Positions 48,590 through 61,740 are shown, counted from the stretch's first letter. The stretch: 64,000 nt of DNA from Chrysomallon squamiferum (GCA_012295275.1 CM022665.1:33658022-33722021), one strand, 5' to 3'. Translations and numbers: made by a program. The notes: generated from the letters alone by a model not told the origin.

Positions 48590-49570
48590 ATTCAGATCAC
48601 AATATTAAAAAATAAATAAAAATAAAATAAGTTAATATTATTTATTAATTAAAACTTCAGAATTATATATTTAATAACAATATTGGAAGAAACTTTTTTT
48701 CCTAAAACCAATATGTTGTTATATATGCTAAATTTAATAGTAATATAGAATTGTAAAAAAAAATAAAAAAATAAAAATTAATAAAAAAATGAAAATAAAT
48801 ACAAAAATTCTACTGAACCAATGCATTCTCACATGCGCCATAAATATAATAATAATATAGGATTGTGAAAATAAATAAATAAATAAATAAAATTAAATAA
48901 AAACAAATATAAAACTTCCATTGAACCAATACTTTCTCATATATAATATAAATTTAATAATAATATAGGGTCATTCCATGTCAAATCACCCAATGGGTTA
49001 AACCTGACCATCTCAGATTTTTATAAAACTTAGTATACTTGTTGACTTGGATCCCACAGCACCAAATCTGAAATTTTAGCCCAATCGGATCAGTGGTGTG
49101 GGAGATGAGGCCCATCGAATTTTGAGATTTTTGGCAAAAATGGGCGTGACCACCAACCTTTGAACCCTCATATCTCAGGAACTACTGGGCCAATCTTCAT
49201 AAAATTGGTACTGTTGAAAAGGCAATATGACAAAGATTCCAAATCTGCCATTTTTGGAAAATATTGGGGTATATTTACCTTTTGATCTTTGCTGAGACGG
49301 TCGGGTTTAAATTTCCTTTTTTGGGGGGTGATTTGACATGGAATGACCCTATAGTATTATAAAATATAAAATAAAAAGTAGATTTAAAACAAAAATTCCA
49401 TTGACGCAATACATTATCATATTCACTATAAATTTAATAATAATGTGTATGTATTATTTTATAATAAACTGCCCTAAAACCTCAACATTCTTATATAAAT
49501 TACAAATTTAATAATACTGTAGTATTGTACAAATACTCCCACTAAACCAATACATTCACACACTTTCTGG
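48590..49570 (+). repeat. AT-rich tandem array interrupted by a mobile element
   Basis: Units of roughly 100-130 bp carry CCATTGAACCAATAC-, TTCTCATATAT- and AAATTTAATAATAATATAG-like blocks (near 48700, 48820, 48915, 49395, 49480, 49545). The array is split at 48968-49352 by a terminal-inverted-repeat element. Confidence 0.75.
48968..49351 (+). mobile_element. Non-autonomous DNA transposon with both terminal inverted repeats
   Basis: The left end GGGTCATTCCATGTCAAATC is the reverse complement of the right end GATTTGACATGGAATGACCC; the terminal repeats are about 24 bp. The interior (CCATCTCAGATTTTTATAAA, GTGGTGTGGGAGATGAGG, ATGGGCGTGACCACCAACCT) matches the copies at 26703-27200 and 28265-28735. 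Its right part is deleted compared with them and it lacks the AGGTCA cluster. It is flanked by TATA on both sides, compatible with a TA or TATA target-site duplication. About 384 bp, no ORF. Confidence 0.88.
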
Positions 49571-49756
49571 AATGTTAAATACTCTACCATGCACTTTAGT
49601 AGCTACACAAATATGTAACATACATAAGTTGCATTATATCAAGCCCTAAAATTCCTCATCATTTCCTATTGCCTTACTTACCACTTGTGTTTGTTAGAGG
49701 TGGTCATAGGACAAGGGATTATGATTAACAGTAATACTAATGCACATGTGTTTGCT

Positions 49757-49788
<32 letters not shown>

Positions 49789-49790
49789 TG
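49757..49790 (+). repeat. (TG)n microsatellite
   Basis: Nearly pure TG dinucleotides. Confidence 0.9.
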
Positions 49791-51174
49791 TTAATCAAGA
49801 TGTTTACTTGTTAAATGATACACTGAAGTTGAAATATTGAACGTTTTCATTTCTTAAATACAGCTAAAATTATTTGCTTTATGGGTGTATATGTATATAT
49901 ATGTGTATTTGTGTATTTCTGTATGTATATGTGAATCTGTATAGGTACACAAACGCACACATACACAGTTAACATCTCATATACAATTCATTCTTGACAA
50001 TAAATTTACAACAGAATATGAAATAATGAATATATAAATTTTCATCTTGAAATATAAATGCATTATTGAATGTATCTGAGATAAAGCAATCAAGGAGATT
50101 TGAGCAGTGTGTGTGTGTGTGTGTCTCAGAGTGAAAACAAAACAAACATGTTTACAAAATTTAATGTGTTATCAAACATATTTTGAACCAGGAATTTGGT
50201 TTAAAATTCAAACATTCTGCCTATTGAATTTACAAGGAATTTCCTGCTAGTTACATTAAATTAAAATATGATGACAACTACTTTGTATCTATAATTCTTT
50301 TGTCAAGACCCACACACAAAAAAGGTGTGTATGTATATACTGTATATGTATATGTGTAAAAAGAAACATGAATTATGTACTCTATACATCTATGTATGTG
50401 TCTGCTGTCAGTGTGTGTGTGTGTGTGTACAGTAATTTATAAAACTCTTATTAAGTTGACTGATCTATTGTTATTAAACTAACAGTGCAAGAGAAAGCAA
50501 CTCGTTTTCAAGAATCCTGTGATTTTTTCACACCTGTAACTAAACCATACCAGCTGGAACTGACATAAATGGTTCTTGTTCTGCAACAGGTAGAAGACAG
50601 ATATATTAGGTTTGTACAGTGACTCACTATTCATCACTTACTATTCCAGTAAAATATGTAGAGCACACCCAGAACTATATCTCTATACAAAATGAAATCC
50701 AGAGGAAACTGACTGATCCAATACTGGTTGAATAAAAAGCATTTTGTGTTGCTTTTAATTTTATGAAGTCCTGACATTTTATTTTATTTTATTATCTTAA
50801 ATGAAATTATTATAAAATTACATATATATTGTTATTGAAGCAATATGGTCTCACTGTGGTGAATACATAATCATTGTTCATAGTTTTTTATTCACTGACC
50901 AACCGCAGTACTTAAACTGCAGTATATCACATCTGTACAGGTAGTTAGATAGATAGGCATTCATTATTATATACAATAAACTAGATATCATCATCTTCTA
51001 TTTCTGATACTGGTTTTTCAGTAGTGTTTATACAGGCAGATAACATGTATGTGTATGGATAGCCCTGTATGAATAATTACATATGATCAAGTATGTGTGT
51101 ATGTATATATGTGGTATTTGTGTCTGTCTGTATTTTATGTGTGTATATATGTGTATAAAGGTATGTGTTTGTGA

Positions 51175-51214
51175 TTGTGTGTGTGTGTGTGTGTGTGCAC
51201 GCGTGTGTGTGTGT
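51175..51214 (+). repeat. (GT)n microsatellite
   Basis: GT repeat with one CACGC interruption; it lies in a longer GTAT/TGTG-rich stretch (51090-51260) that yields spurious ORFs on both strands. Confidence 0.9.
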
Positions 51215-51559
51215 CTATGCCATTCTGTGTATATGTATGTATGTATGTATAGACTAACTAGAAACCAATTTGTCAATCTTTTTATCTTCATTTTGTTGAT
51301 GTTTCTTCCACTTTGTTTTTCTTTGTTGCACAGCATTTTCTAGCTCATTGTGTCTGTATTTATGTGAAAATGAATGGAATTACTGCTGCAGGTTTTACAG
51401 ATTAATTGTGCATAGTGTGGTCAACACAAACATACATCTGCTGCATTACAGTGGCTGAATGCCAGTCAAGATGCACTGAACCAACCACAGGAAATATGTA
51501 GCAGAAAAATATCTATAACAATAGCTGGAATAGCTAAACACCTTGCAGTCATTGTTAAA

Positions 51560-52230
51560 CATACCATTGGGTTTGTAGATGGATGGTTATGAGCAATTAT
51601 TTTTACTGCATAGTGAACATTGTTATTGCTGACAGAATGAAGGTGTACAAATTTTGCAGCTTGTTATTTAATACGCACTGATGTTATACATACATACATA
51701 CATACATACATTTTTATTGCATAGAGAAAATAACAGTTATTCTAGCAGAGTGAAAAACTATAGTTATTGATTATCTCAGAATGTTATATATGTATGTTCA
51801 GGATTAGGCATTTTTACTGCATTGCACAGCTTCTAGTTATTGCTGCTTTCAGGATTATGTGTTTGTTTTATGAATATTTGCAATTATTGTTAAACTTAGC
51901 CTAGAGATACAAATATGTGGCCATGATCAGACATTTTATATTTTATTGTGGAACTAAGTTATAATGTCAGAAGGTTACTGTGTAAAAACTCTAGATTGCT
52001 TCAGCCACTTTACTAAAGAAATCAAATATTTTAAATTTTATAGCTAACCTGTATGGAACTCAATGTAACATCTATTTTTATCACTTGCCTAAAGAAGCCA
52101 AATATTATATATTTCTTAGTGAAGCTGTAAGTTACAACTGTTAGTAGATAACAGTGTAAAAATTAATGTCTGTTTTTATCAGTTTGCTGGATAATGTAAT
52201 AGTCACCTGTCATCTAAGACCTACACTGAA
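51560..52230 (+). repeat. Diverged tandem repeats, about 110-130-bp period
   Basis: TTTTTACTGCATAGTGAACA near 51600, TTTTTATTGCATAGAGAAAA near 51711 and TTTTTACTGCATTGCACAGC near 51810 share downstream TTATTGCTG or TTATTCTAG blocks. A second pair follows near 51965 and 52150, sharing AGTGTAAAAA or TGTGTAAAAA and CACTT-CTAAAGAA--CAAATAT. Confidence 0.55.
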
Positions 52231-52969
52231 CAAACTGGATATTGATTAAGAAGAAACACACTGTTATATGTCTTCCAAACTCAAGTGACATTTTACATCT
52301 GTTGCCACTAATAAACTGAGCATTACTGTTCTGATTAACTCAGTATTAATATATAGCTGCCCTGATTTCAATTTACCATATTTTGTACAGGGCTCTATTC
52401 TTTAGTAAATGTTTGTATTTGTTTAGTTTGGTTTCCTGGTAACTGATGCACATCTTTGTTTATTAAATAATCTACTGAAGAGGCTAGATAATGAGAAATG
52501 TATGTCAAGAGATGATGTACAAGTTACTGAGTTCTAATTTTATGACTGGCTTCATCTGAAAGTGACACAGCAGTTTTTGGATTATATTGTTATTTCATTA
52601 AGTATAATAATTTAATAATTTATCTAATAAGTAATTCACAGGTCTCATGCCTAATAAATAGCAGGATCAATCCTTCTCCTTGGTCTGCCTTTAGCTCTGT
52701 TTCCCTTTCTTTTTAATTAACTTTATAAGAAAAATGTAGAACAATGTTTGACCTTCAAAACATACACGCACACACATACACATAAATACATATACACACA
52801 TTTTTGTTTTATTTTGCAACTATTAAAGTATTAAAAAGACAACTACAAGTAATACTCATAAAATCTGAAAGCAATGAGGATTATATCATCCTTCTAAAAA
52901 CTGACAAAGAAAAATCTTACATGAACAAATGCCAAATTAAAATAGCATAGCAAAAAACAAAAAAAAACC

Positions 52970-53310
52970 CCTAATGTTCTGACTTAACATGACAAAAAAG
53001 TGTTATCAATGGATTTCAGAATGACATAACTACAAAACTGATATCAGTATATGTTGTCACTTAAAATGACATCGAAAGAAATAATATCAGAAAATACTGG
53101 GTTAAAATGACATGCACACAACAACAAAAAAAACACCCCAAAAAACTCATACCAATTTTTAAATAATTTAAAATGACATATAAAAATTGGAATCAATAAA
53201 TATACTGTGACTTAAAATGATATAAAGAAAAGTATATCAGAAAATTCTGAATTAAAATGTTTATGCAGTGACTTAAATAATTTAAAATGACATATAAAAA
53301 ATTGATATCA
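52970..53310 (+). repeat. Diverged tandem repeat, about 110-bp period
   Basis: AAAATGACAT recurs with ATATCAGTA and TGTGACTTAAAATGA blocks (near 53020, 53065, 53110, 53170, 53210, 53285), indicating at least three degenerate copies. Confidence 0.6.
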
Positions 53311-53680
53311 GTAAATACTGTGACACCAACTGACTCATTCCTAGATATAGAGTAGGTATCACTGGACTTGACTTGGACAGACACATGATTTTTTTTTTTT
53401 ATATATACACACGTTTAATAAAACTGATTTCTTCATATACAGTGGGTAATATACAATTTAATTAATACATTATGTGGTTGGAACTGCTAAGTATTTGACT
53501 TGCTCTGCTGTCTGTCAGTTTGAAATGTTATGTCACCATTTGGCCTCTAGGGTTGTCTTTAGATCAATTTCTTACTTTCAGAATAATTAACTTATAACAA
53601 TTAATTCTTTCTTATATATATTTTGTTATAATCACTCACTTATTTGCATTTTTATTCATGATTAGCAGGGATTTACTACT

Positions 53681-53805
53681 ATTATTATTATTATTATTAT
53701 TTATTTATTTATGTATTTTTATTATTATTATTTATTTATTTATGTATTTTTATTATTATTATTTATTTATTTATGCATTTTTATTATTATTATTATTTTA
53801 TTATT
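53681..53805 (+). repeat. 31-bp minisatellite, three copies
   Basis: ATGTATTTTTATTATTATTA followed by TTTATTTATTT recurs at 53711, 53742 and (with ATGCA) 53773, a clean 31-bp period flanked by ATT runs. Confidence 0.9.
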
Positions 53806-54724
53806 ATTATTATATTATTATTGTTATGTGAATGACAGAAAATGATATTAGTGTTTATTTAACAATATAAATACAATTTGTCAAAACAGATGTCTTATTG
53901 TGGTACTATCAACAAATGAAATAATGCCATTTTTTAATTTTAAAGTTGATATTATAAATTATAATTCTTTGATAGAGTTCAAAACAGAAAATATCTTTAC
54001 ATTTATATTATTTTTTGTTGTTGTTCATAACCAGTTCTGTAATAGCTATTAAAATTAAATTTGTGTTGAGGTACCATTAAATACAGTTTTATTTCTATTA
54101 TTATTTAATCTTTGTTTTGATATGCAATAAAAATGATAGAACGTTAACAACATTCTCAGAAAGGTGACCTTGCCTTTCTGTTGCTTGCTATAAATATGAA
54201 AACACACAGAGCAGTTGTTTAAAATACACAACCAATGTTTAAACTAGTACTAAATTTGTGTGTGTGTGTGAGTACACACTGAAATCATTACCACAGTAAA
54301 GTAAAAAAAAAACAATTTTGACAGTAAACCATAAATATACTGATTGTTCATTATTTTCAACCTATAAAGTTTTGGTCATGCTTGATAAGTCTTTTGCCAT
54401 TTTCATTTAATTATTTCTCTGCTTTCATTGTTATTACCCTTCTTTTTGCCATGTCTGTGAATTGGTTTATGCAAACACTTTAATAGTCTGTTATAATATT
54501 AACAACATGGCAGTGTACATTGTGACAACAGACTAACATGTAACTTGGGTCAATCATCCCTGAAAACAACAACAGATGAATAATATATGGATGGAGTGTA
54601 TATACTGTCAGTGAAAATATTGGTAATTATGTATAATACTGTTTTATTAGCTATAAATATATAAATGTATGAGAGATAAATATTCCTGGTGAAAGCATAT
54701 GTGTGTGTGTAAAATATGTTTGTT

Positions 54725-54912
54725 ATTTGATTCAGTTCTGTATTTAAAAAAAATTTATTTTCCAAGAAAACAAATCCCAGTAAAACAGAACACAATAAAA
54801 TTTAAAAAAAACCCAAACATTTAAGTATTTTTAGAAAGAAAATTATTTTCCAAGAAAGAACAAATCTCAGCAATAAAATCAGGAAAAATTCTGTATTTAG
54901 AAAGAAAATCAG
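54725..54912 (+). repeat. Two-copy tandem duplication, about 105 bp
   Basis: TTATTTTCCAAGAAAACAAA near 54758 recurs as TTATTTTCCAAGAAAGAACA near 54843, followed by CYCAGYAA and AATAAAAT blocks in both. Confidence 0.65.
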
Positions 54913-55053
54913 GACAGTTAAGATTAGGAACACTTTATCAAGTGATAACTGACAGGACTGCTGTTAAGTCTTCAGATCCCATTTATCATCCAAACTGTGA
55001 GTTCAATCCCAGTTTTCTTCTTAACTCAAAGTATAATAATTAATAGTAAAATT

Positions 55054-55054
<1 letters not shown>

Positions 55055-55086
<32 letters not shown>
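55055..55086 (+). repeat. Poly(A) run of 32
   Basis: Uninterrupted adenines. No retroposon body is recognisable immediately upstream; it may be a decayed retrosequence tail or simple slippage, and the length may be an assembly artefact. Confidence 0.85.
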
Positions 55087-55088
<2 letters not shown>

Positions 55089-55368
55089 AAATATACTTCC
55101 ATATAATTTCAGCATTTTTAGAGTCAATCATAAAAGACTAAGGAGTTGAAAGCTTAGTGTAATCCATGAAATTAAATGCAGTTAATAATCAGTTATTACC
55201 TTGACAAGTTTGTAATAGCATTACCATTAGTTAAATTATCTCAAGTAATTGCATTAATATAGATTTTTTTCCCAAAGTGAAGCTAATGGTTTCATGTATT
55301 CCTTCTGCCAGAAGACTAAAGCAATCAAATAAAGTATATGTATATAGCAGGTTGCTTTTATTGACTGG

Positions 55369-55625
55369 GGTGTAGTAGCATAGTGGTTATACCACTGACC
55401 TGAGCCATGATATATCACAAGATCAATCCTCAATGATACATTGCTAGACTCATCTCCAGTAATCAAATGCCATGATTAGTGTTATTTCAGACCAGTGCAG
55501 GATGAAATACTCTTCCTGTGGGATGATGCCATATGAAAAATCTCTGACTGTTAATAGGAAATGTAGTCTTTGAAATGACAGTAGATTTCCCATCTCATGT
55601 CATCATTGCTACAAAAAACACATAT
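55369..55625 (+). mobile_element. tRNA-derived SINE
   Basis: Contains a consensus RNA polymerase III box A, TAGCATAGTGG, at 55376-55386 and a degenerate box B, AGATCAATCCT, at 55420-55430, with tRNA-like spacing. The D-loop and anticodon-like region GGTTATACCACTGACCTGAG lies between them. The unrelated body downstream extends to about 55625 with no poly(A) tail. Acceptor-stem pairing is lost, so this is not a functional tRNA. Confidence 0.7.
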
Positions 55626-55834
55626 TTATATCTAACGTGCTATAACCAAAAATATTAATCTTAACAAAAGAAACCTGAATGAATATCTGTATATATATTT
55701 TTTTTTAAATTGTATTTAATTATATTTTGTATGTAATGATTATTTGATGCTAATAATACACAGAAATTATAATGAATTTTATATTTTTTTACACTGAAAG
55801 AATCAATACAACTGATTAGAAAATTAATAAATTG

Positions 55835-56260
55835 TTAAGTTTCTTATTTTGCAATGATTGACAAACATATTGGACAATAATTAATAATTTGTTAGGTTTT
55901 CACATTCATAGTAATTAATAAACATATTAGAAAAGTATTAATAAAATGTCACATTTGCTCATTTCATAATGAAATATTATTGGTATCCAATGAAGCTTAT
56001 CACGTGAGACCATGCTATTGTCAGGTTATTGTTATCTTTAAACAAAGTGTTTTAATATATTCAAATAAAAATCTTCCACATATTGCTAGTTTAATATTTA
56101 CAAATGTGTAAATATTACCTCAGAAATGCTATTTTATTATTTTCAAAGTAAATGCCATTGTTTATGATAAGTTTAATATTTACAAATATGTAAATAGAAA
56201 TCCAGAAAATGCTATTATAACTTATTTTTATCAAATAAAATAAATTTGAAACTAGATGAT
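55835..56260 (+). repeat. Two adjacent sets of diverged tandem duplications
   Basis: From 55835 to 55990, blocks with AATTAATAAA and AACATATT recur about every 65-70 bp. From 56088 to 56260, GTTTAATATTTACAAATGTG recurs as GTTTAATATTTACAAATATG near 56170, about 82 bp away, followed by CAGAAAATGCTATT-type sequence in both. Confidence 0.7.
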
Positions 56261-57122
56261 GCTGCTTTGATATTGACAGACATGTAAAGTTAATATCCAT
56301 GATAATGATGCTCATTATTGTCAAACATGTTCAAATCTGACCTTGGTTAGTTTAACAAACAAATGTGAAAGAGCATATGTTAATTGCAGTGTAATTTTAT
56401 TATGAAAGGCAATTTTGTTTCTGGACAAAAATCTCTTTAAGATGTATTGATATTTGCCATCATTGTGGGCACTGACAGTTCATCTTAGACATTAAAGAGA
56501 TATATTAAAAAAATAAGAACAGTGCATATTAAAAGGTGTACTTGTCATTATCATTAACATAACCCAAACAACTTTCAGGATTAACTTTGGTTGCTTGGTG
56601 AGGAAAGGAACTAGGGTGGCTTGGAATGCAGCCAAGTGCACACAACTGTAGTTAAGTAGGTGAAACTTTGTTAGTGAATTCAGTGGTAACCTTCTGGCTG
56701 TTTGCAACTACTCTTTCTAATAACAACATCTTTGAATGGTGATTAGTTACCTAGAAGACATAGCAGAAGTGAATATAATAGAGAGAAAAGAATAGCTTTG
56801 TGAAAAACAAATAAAGTTGTCTCTTCACTGTTGTAAGTTAAGTGTGTATTGGAGTATATGTGAGAAAGAGAAAAAGAGTATGTGTGTGCGTGCTCTTCCA
56901 TCATCTATGTCTTAGAGATATATATGACTGATTACATGAGAGATAGTGTGTGTGGGAATGATTTAAACAAAATTGTTTGTTTATTTACCTGTTTTTAACC
57001 TTTGTAAATATGTGAATTATCTAATGTAGCTGAATTGAATTACTGGCAGAAATGTTATATAATGAGTAAAAATTGATTGTTAGATAATTTTATTTAATTA
57101 TGCTGAATAAACTGGCTGCTAA

Positions 57123-57149
<27 letters not shown>
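57123..57149 (+). repeat. Poly(T) run of 27
   Basis: Uninterrupted thymines. Confidence 0.9.
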
Positions 57150-57153
<4 letters not shown>

Positions 57154-58559
57154 GTTACTATTACTCCTACTGCTACTATTATAATGTCTAATGTTATTAA
57201 TATTATTGTTGTTGTTGTTATCAAATTTGTTGGGGTTTTTCTTGAAAAAAAGACTATATTAACCTTCAGTGTTTCTGTATCCATATTTCATGATAATTCT
57301 TTCTTATAAAGAGTATTATATAGCAGAAATTATTTTTTTATTTTTTATTAGAGGTTACAAAGGAGAGGAAGTCTGTATATATATGTATGTGTTTGTGTGC
57401 ATATGTGTATGACTAAGAGGGTATGTGTATTTTGTGTATGTGTATGTATATGTGTGTGTGTGTTTATTTTATTTTTTAAATTTTCAGCTGATGTCCATTA
57501 TTAAAAAACAGTAAAATGTACATCACTGATTTATCTGTTGTTTTACTTCAAATCAGCCACACAGCATATTTATTCTTTAACAAAAGACATTTTTGTAATG
57601 CCTATAATGTTACAGAGAATCAGTTTACATCATCTTTGTCACAGACCTTGTTTACAGTTTATATTTTTTATTGTTATAAAATTCAGCTTACACTTATTTT
57701 ATTACCTGCACAGGTAAATGTTACCCTTTTACATGTACAGGTAAAACATTACTACTTTGTATTTTCTAAGAGACTGGTTCATTATATATCATTTCCTCCA
57801 ATGTCAATAAGCTTGTTTTGTTCCCTGCATATGATTATGTGTTCACACACACAAACACACACATACAGTATAAGATGAGGGATCCATTATCAAAAGATTC
57901 AGCTTAAGGCTACAAACATGACATAATATAAGTGCTCTAAATTTATACCTGAGTGATTTATTAGTGATAAAAAGCAGATTGTTAACATGGCTGAGTAAAC
58001 AAGTTAGTACGGTTACAGTAGTACAGTTGATGTTGATTCCTAAAATCTCTGTACACAGTCTAACACACCTCGGAACTTCAACTACATGACAAATCAGTCA
58101 AATAAATGAATTTTATATTAATACCTAAATGTTAAATAGTTACCTGTCTTAAAGATTCTTAAGTTTGTTTTTTATTATATATTTTTATTTATTTTATTTT
58201 ATTTTGTTATTATTTTTTTATTAATGTTTTTTCTTCTGATAATGACATAATAGATGATATCTATTGACAATACTCAATGGGCTGTCTTTTTTGTAAACAA
58301 TTTCTCACAGAGAGGTAAGTGCATAGTCTTTGATAAAACAGTTGTGGAGCATTAGTTGGAACAGAAAACAGTTCATTAACACGTTCGGTGCTGGGTGTTT
58401 TGGGGATTTTCAAAATTGAAACAAGTTTTTGCTCGTACTTGCCATGATTTTCTGAATGCCAGGGAAGCCCAAAGTAGATCAATAATTGCCTACATCAGCA
58501 CTGGAAGTCACGTCACTAATGCATGGCAATTTTAAAAGTATGACAGAGATCACTGTCAT

Positions 58560-58660
58560 TCAGCACCAAACATGTTAAGAAGAATAAATCCTGAAACACT
58601 AACACCTCAAAACTGCATGCTAACCACTGAGCCACTAAAATAGAGTTTGGTCTGTCAGTA
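58560..58660 (-). mobile_element. Possible SINE head (tRNA box A)
   Basis: On the minus strand, TGGCTCAGTGG (58634-58624) is a perfect box A, followed by TTAGCATGCAG. The expected box B position has only a weak match (AGGATTTATTC). It could be a decayed tRNA-derived SINE or chance. Confidence 0.35.
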
Positions 58661-59128
58661 GCTAGCCACTGTATTGTGGAATCTGAGTGCAATTTGTCTG
58701 ATTCAGGCAAATCAAATTTTGAATAAGATATAAACTTTGTATTGCAAATGAGATTGTTGTGTGAAAATAAAAATGTTGTGATCACATCATTTCAAATGTA
58801 ATTGGCTGTTATGAGAGGTATTCATATTCTGTGATGTCACATTTGGGCAGAACATGAATTGTACATTATTACTGATTGGAAATATTAATACATTGTTGGT
58901 TAACTATATCACCCAGTCAGTTTGTACTGCTATCTGGTAGATACCAACCTATTTATATACATAAAGCCTGAATGTAAACAGACACACATCCACATACATC
59001 CACAAACATTTATAGTAATACATACAGATGCATGCATACATACATACACACTACATAAGTACATACATAGAAACCTACATACATACATACTACATATATA
59101 TATACACATATACATACTTAGATAGAGA

Positions 59129-59134
<6 letters not shown>

Positions 59135-59160
<26 letters not shown>
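59135..59160 (+). repeat. (CA)n microsatellite
   Basis: Follows a long CATA/TACA-rich stretch (58975-59110); both yield spurious ORFs on opposite strands. Confidence 0.9.
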
Positions 59161-60566
59161 GATAACAAATGCTAGCAGGTGATATACCTCAATTACATTT
59201 TTTTGTTTTGTTTTCATTAAATATTGAGTGATAGTTCAGAGGGAGAATTCTGGATCAGACTGAGTTCTAGAAACTGTTAAATTTTCCAATAAAAATCCAT
59301 TACATGAGATTTTGAAAATGCTTTCATTGCATGACCTTTCAGACACAACATGCTTTGACTAGCAGGATGTATGGATTTGGAATATCAACAGACTGGAGAT
59401 AATTGAAAATACTGTCATCAAAACAACAGTCTTATACCAAATGTACATTTTCTTACCTTGTAACTGTAGAATGCTGCTTCATATTGTGCACAGAATGCAT
59501 GATGTTTTTTACTGTGTTTATTTTTGTTATCTGTATGTTTCTTTCACCAGGATGAGTTTTTTAATATATATATACTGTTACTATTATTATTATTTCATTA
59601 TTTCATCATTTATTTATTATTTTTCTTTTCTTTTTTTTTTGTTATTTGTTTTCTCCATGATTTGTATGGTTTTTTGTGTGTTTTTTTCAGCATTTATAAA
59701 ATTAATTATAGTTTTATTGTTATCTTTTATTTAATTGTTCATGTTATATGCATGATTCTGTTTTCATTTACTTTATCTGTTTGCATGTATTTTTACTGTC
59801 ATTCTTTTATGCTGTATAGGTTAGTTCAGCTAAAATAAGTATACATATATGTACCCAGATATAGAAGAGAGGCTTTTAACTCTGACATATTTTACTTATG
59901 TATATTTTATTTTTAATTTCTTAATTTTTTTAAATGATTTATTGGTTGCTGTTGTTAAATAATAACCTTTAATATAAAAAAGTTCTGGTATTTAATTACT
60001 TTTAACAATATGCTTTCAAAATATGTTAGAATTTTTCTTTTGTTGTTAATATGTTTGTTTGATAGATTACTCTAAAGATTTTTATATATTTATCTTTTTT
60101 CATGCCTTTATTAATTAATTTTTTTTTTTTATTTATCTGTTTATAGCCATCTAAAGAAAAAATAATAATAATAATAATAAATAAATAAAAAATGTCATAT
60201 AAAAATATTTCTCTGAATTCTGTTTCAATGGATTTTTATTACATCTAACTAAACTAAACTTTCCGGTAAAAAAAACATTTAATTTTCAAATGTGTATTAT
60301 TATTTATTATACTTTTCATCCCTCTTTATTTGGACATTAACTTTATTTACATTAATATATGTAAAATATAATAAAATATATCGTTCTAATAATAAAATAC
60401 AAATATTAATTGGAACACACACGACTATTTTAAACTGTTGATTTAGAACAATTATGTTTACAAATTAATGTTTGTAAAAGATTTATAATGTATTTTTCCT
60501 TGTATCATAAAGTAGGTAAACAAAATATATTGAAAAATAAATGTATTTGCCCATATATAAAAACTA

Positions 60567-60601
<35 letters not shown>
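60567..60601 (+). repeat. (ATT)n microsatellite
   Basis: Pure ATT triplets. Confidence 0.9.
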
Positions 60602-60602
<1 letters not shown>

Positions 60603-60857
60603 ATGTTTACAGATTTACAAAATGCCATGAATAGAGATGATTGTTTCACTATATAAAACATATTTAATAAAACAAGAATAATAAAGTTTTCAATTTTACT
60701 GCATATAGCTCTGGATTTGTTTTTTAAACACACACACACACATACATATTAACAAAAACTTGTTATGTTAATCTATAACCTCAACACTAACACACTATTT
60801 ATCTGTACTGAATAACATTATCTGTGTCTATACAGTTGAGTATATTAATAATATGAT

Positions 60858-60882
60858 CACACACACACACACACACACACAT
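60858..60882 (+). repeat. (CA)n microsatellite
   Basis: Pure CA dinucleotides. Confidence 0.9.
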
Positions 60883-61049
60883 ACTCACTTGCTCCTGCCA
60901 GCTCTATACCTTGATTACTCTTCACTTGTAGCAACCCTTGTCTATGGTAGTGCAAAAAGACAGAAACAGAGAAACAGTGAAACATGGAAGCTGAATCATT
61001 TTATGTTAGATTGTCTATTTACAAACATCATTAAAAAATCTGGCACTAT

Positions 61050-61740
61050 CATTGTTCACATATTTACCAATGTGCTTCATCTGAGTACCAGTATAATAAA
61101 CTTCTTTACCAGTATCACTAATCAGCATACTATTATTACTGATCAGCATATCAGTGTCACTTAACAATTAAGTATATACCAATATCAGTGACCTCTTTAC
61201 CAATATTATTGACCTGTTTACCAGTATCACTGAGCTGTATACAAATATCAGTCCAGTTTACCAATTTCACTGATCTGTTTACCAATTTCACTGATCTGTA
61301 TATGTTTACTAGTATTATTTAACCTGTTTACCAATATTACTTAACCTGTTTACCAGTATCATTAATCTGTTTACCAGTATCACTGATCTGTTTACCAATA
61401 TTATTGACCTGTTTACCAATAATATTGATCTGTTTACCAATATCATTGATTTATTTACCAAAATCACTGACCTGTTTACCAGTATCACTGATCTGTTTAA
61501 CAGTATCCTGACCTGTTTACCAATGTTCACTGACATGTAGACTAAGATCACTGATCTATTTTCCAATATCACTGCCCTGTCTATCAAAATCATCATTATT
61601 ACTATTATCATTATTGTTATTGGTATTGGTATTGGTATTTTATTTAAACAGTATCTCTCAAATGTTTACCAGCATCACCCAGATATATAACATTACTCAG
61701 ATGTTCATCAGAAATTTACCATTATTACTCTCCCGTTTAT
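61050..61740 (+). repeat. Degenerate 20-21-bp minisatellite
   Basis: Units of the type TGTTTACCAATATCACTGA recur more than 25 times with substitutions and short indels; copies near 61190-61600 are the best preserved. On the minus strand a stretch of 21-bp units gives a heptad ILVNRSV repeat in an open frame, a by-product of period 21 rather than evidence of a gene. Confidence 0.9.

Noticed and set aside
51028-51343. Cys/Val- and His/Thr-rich open frames on both strands
   Set aside because: Simple-sequence translation of a GT/GTAT-rich tract.
55369-55440. Functional tRNA gene
   Set aside because: Box A and a weak box B are present, but the acceptor stem does not pair and a non-tRNA body follows, so it is a SINE head.
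59441-59838. Two overlapping hydrophobic open frames resembling membrane proteins
   Set aside because: T-rich intronic sequence yields Phe/Leu/Tyr-rich peptides; no conserved motif, splice sites or plausible start.
61315-61611. 98-codon heptad-repeat open frame on the minus strand
   Set aside because: Produced by a period-21 minisatellite; units vary without codon-level constraint.
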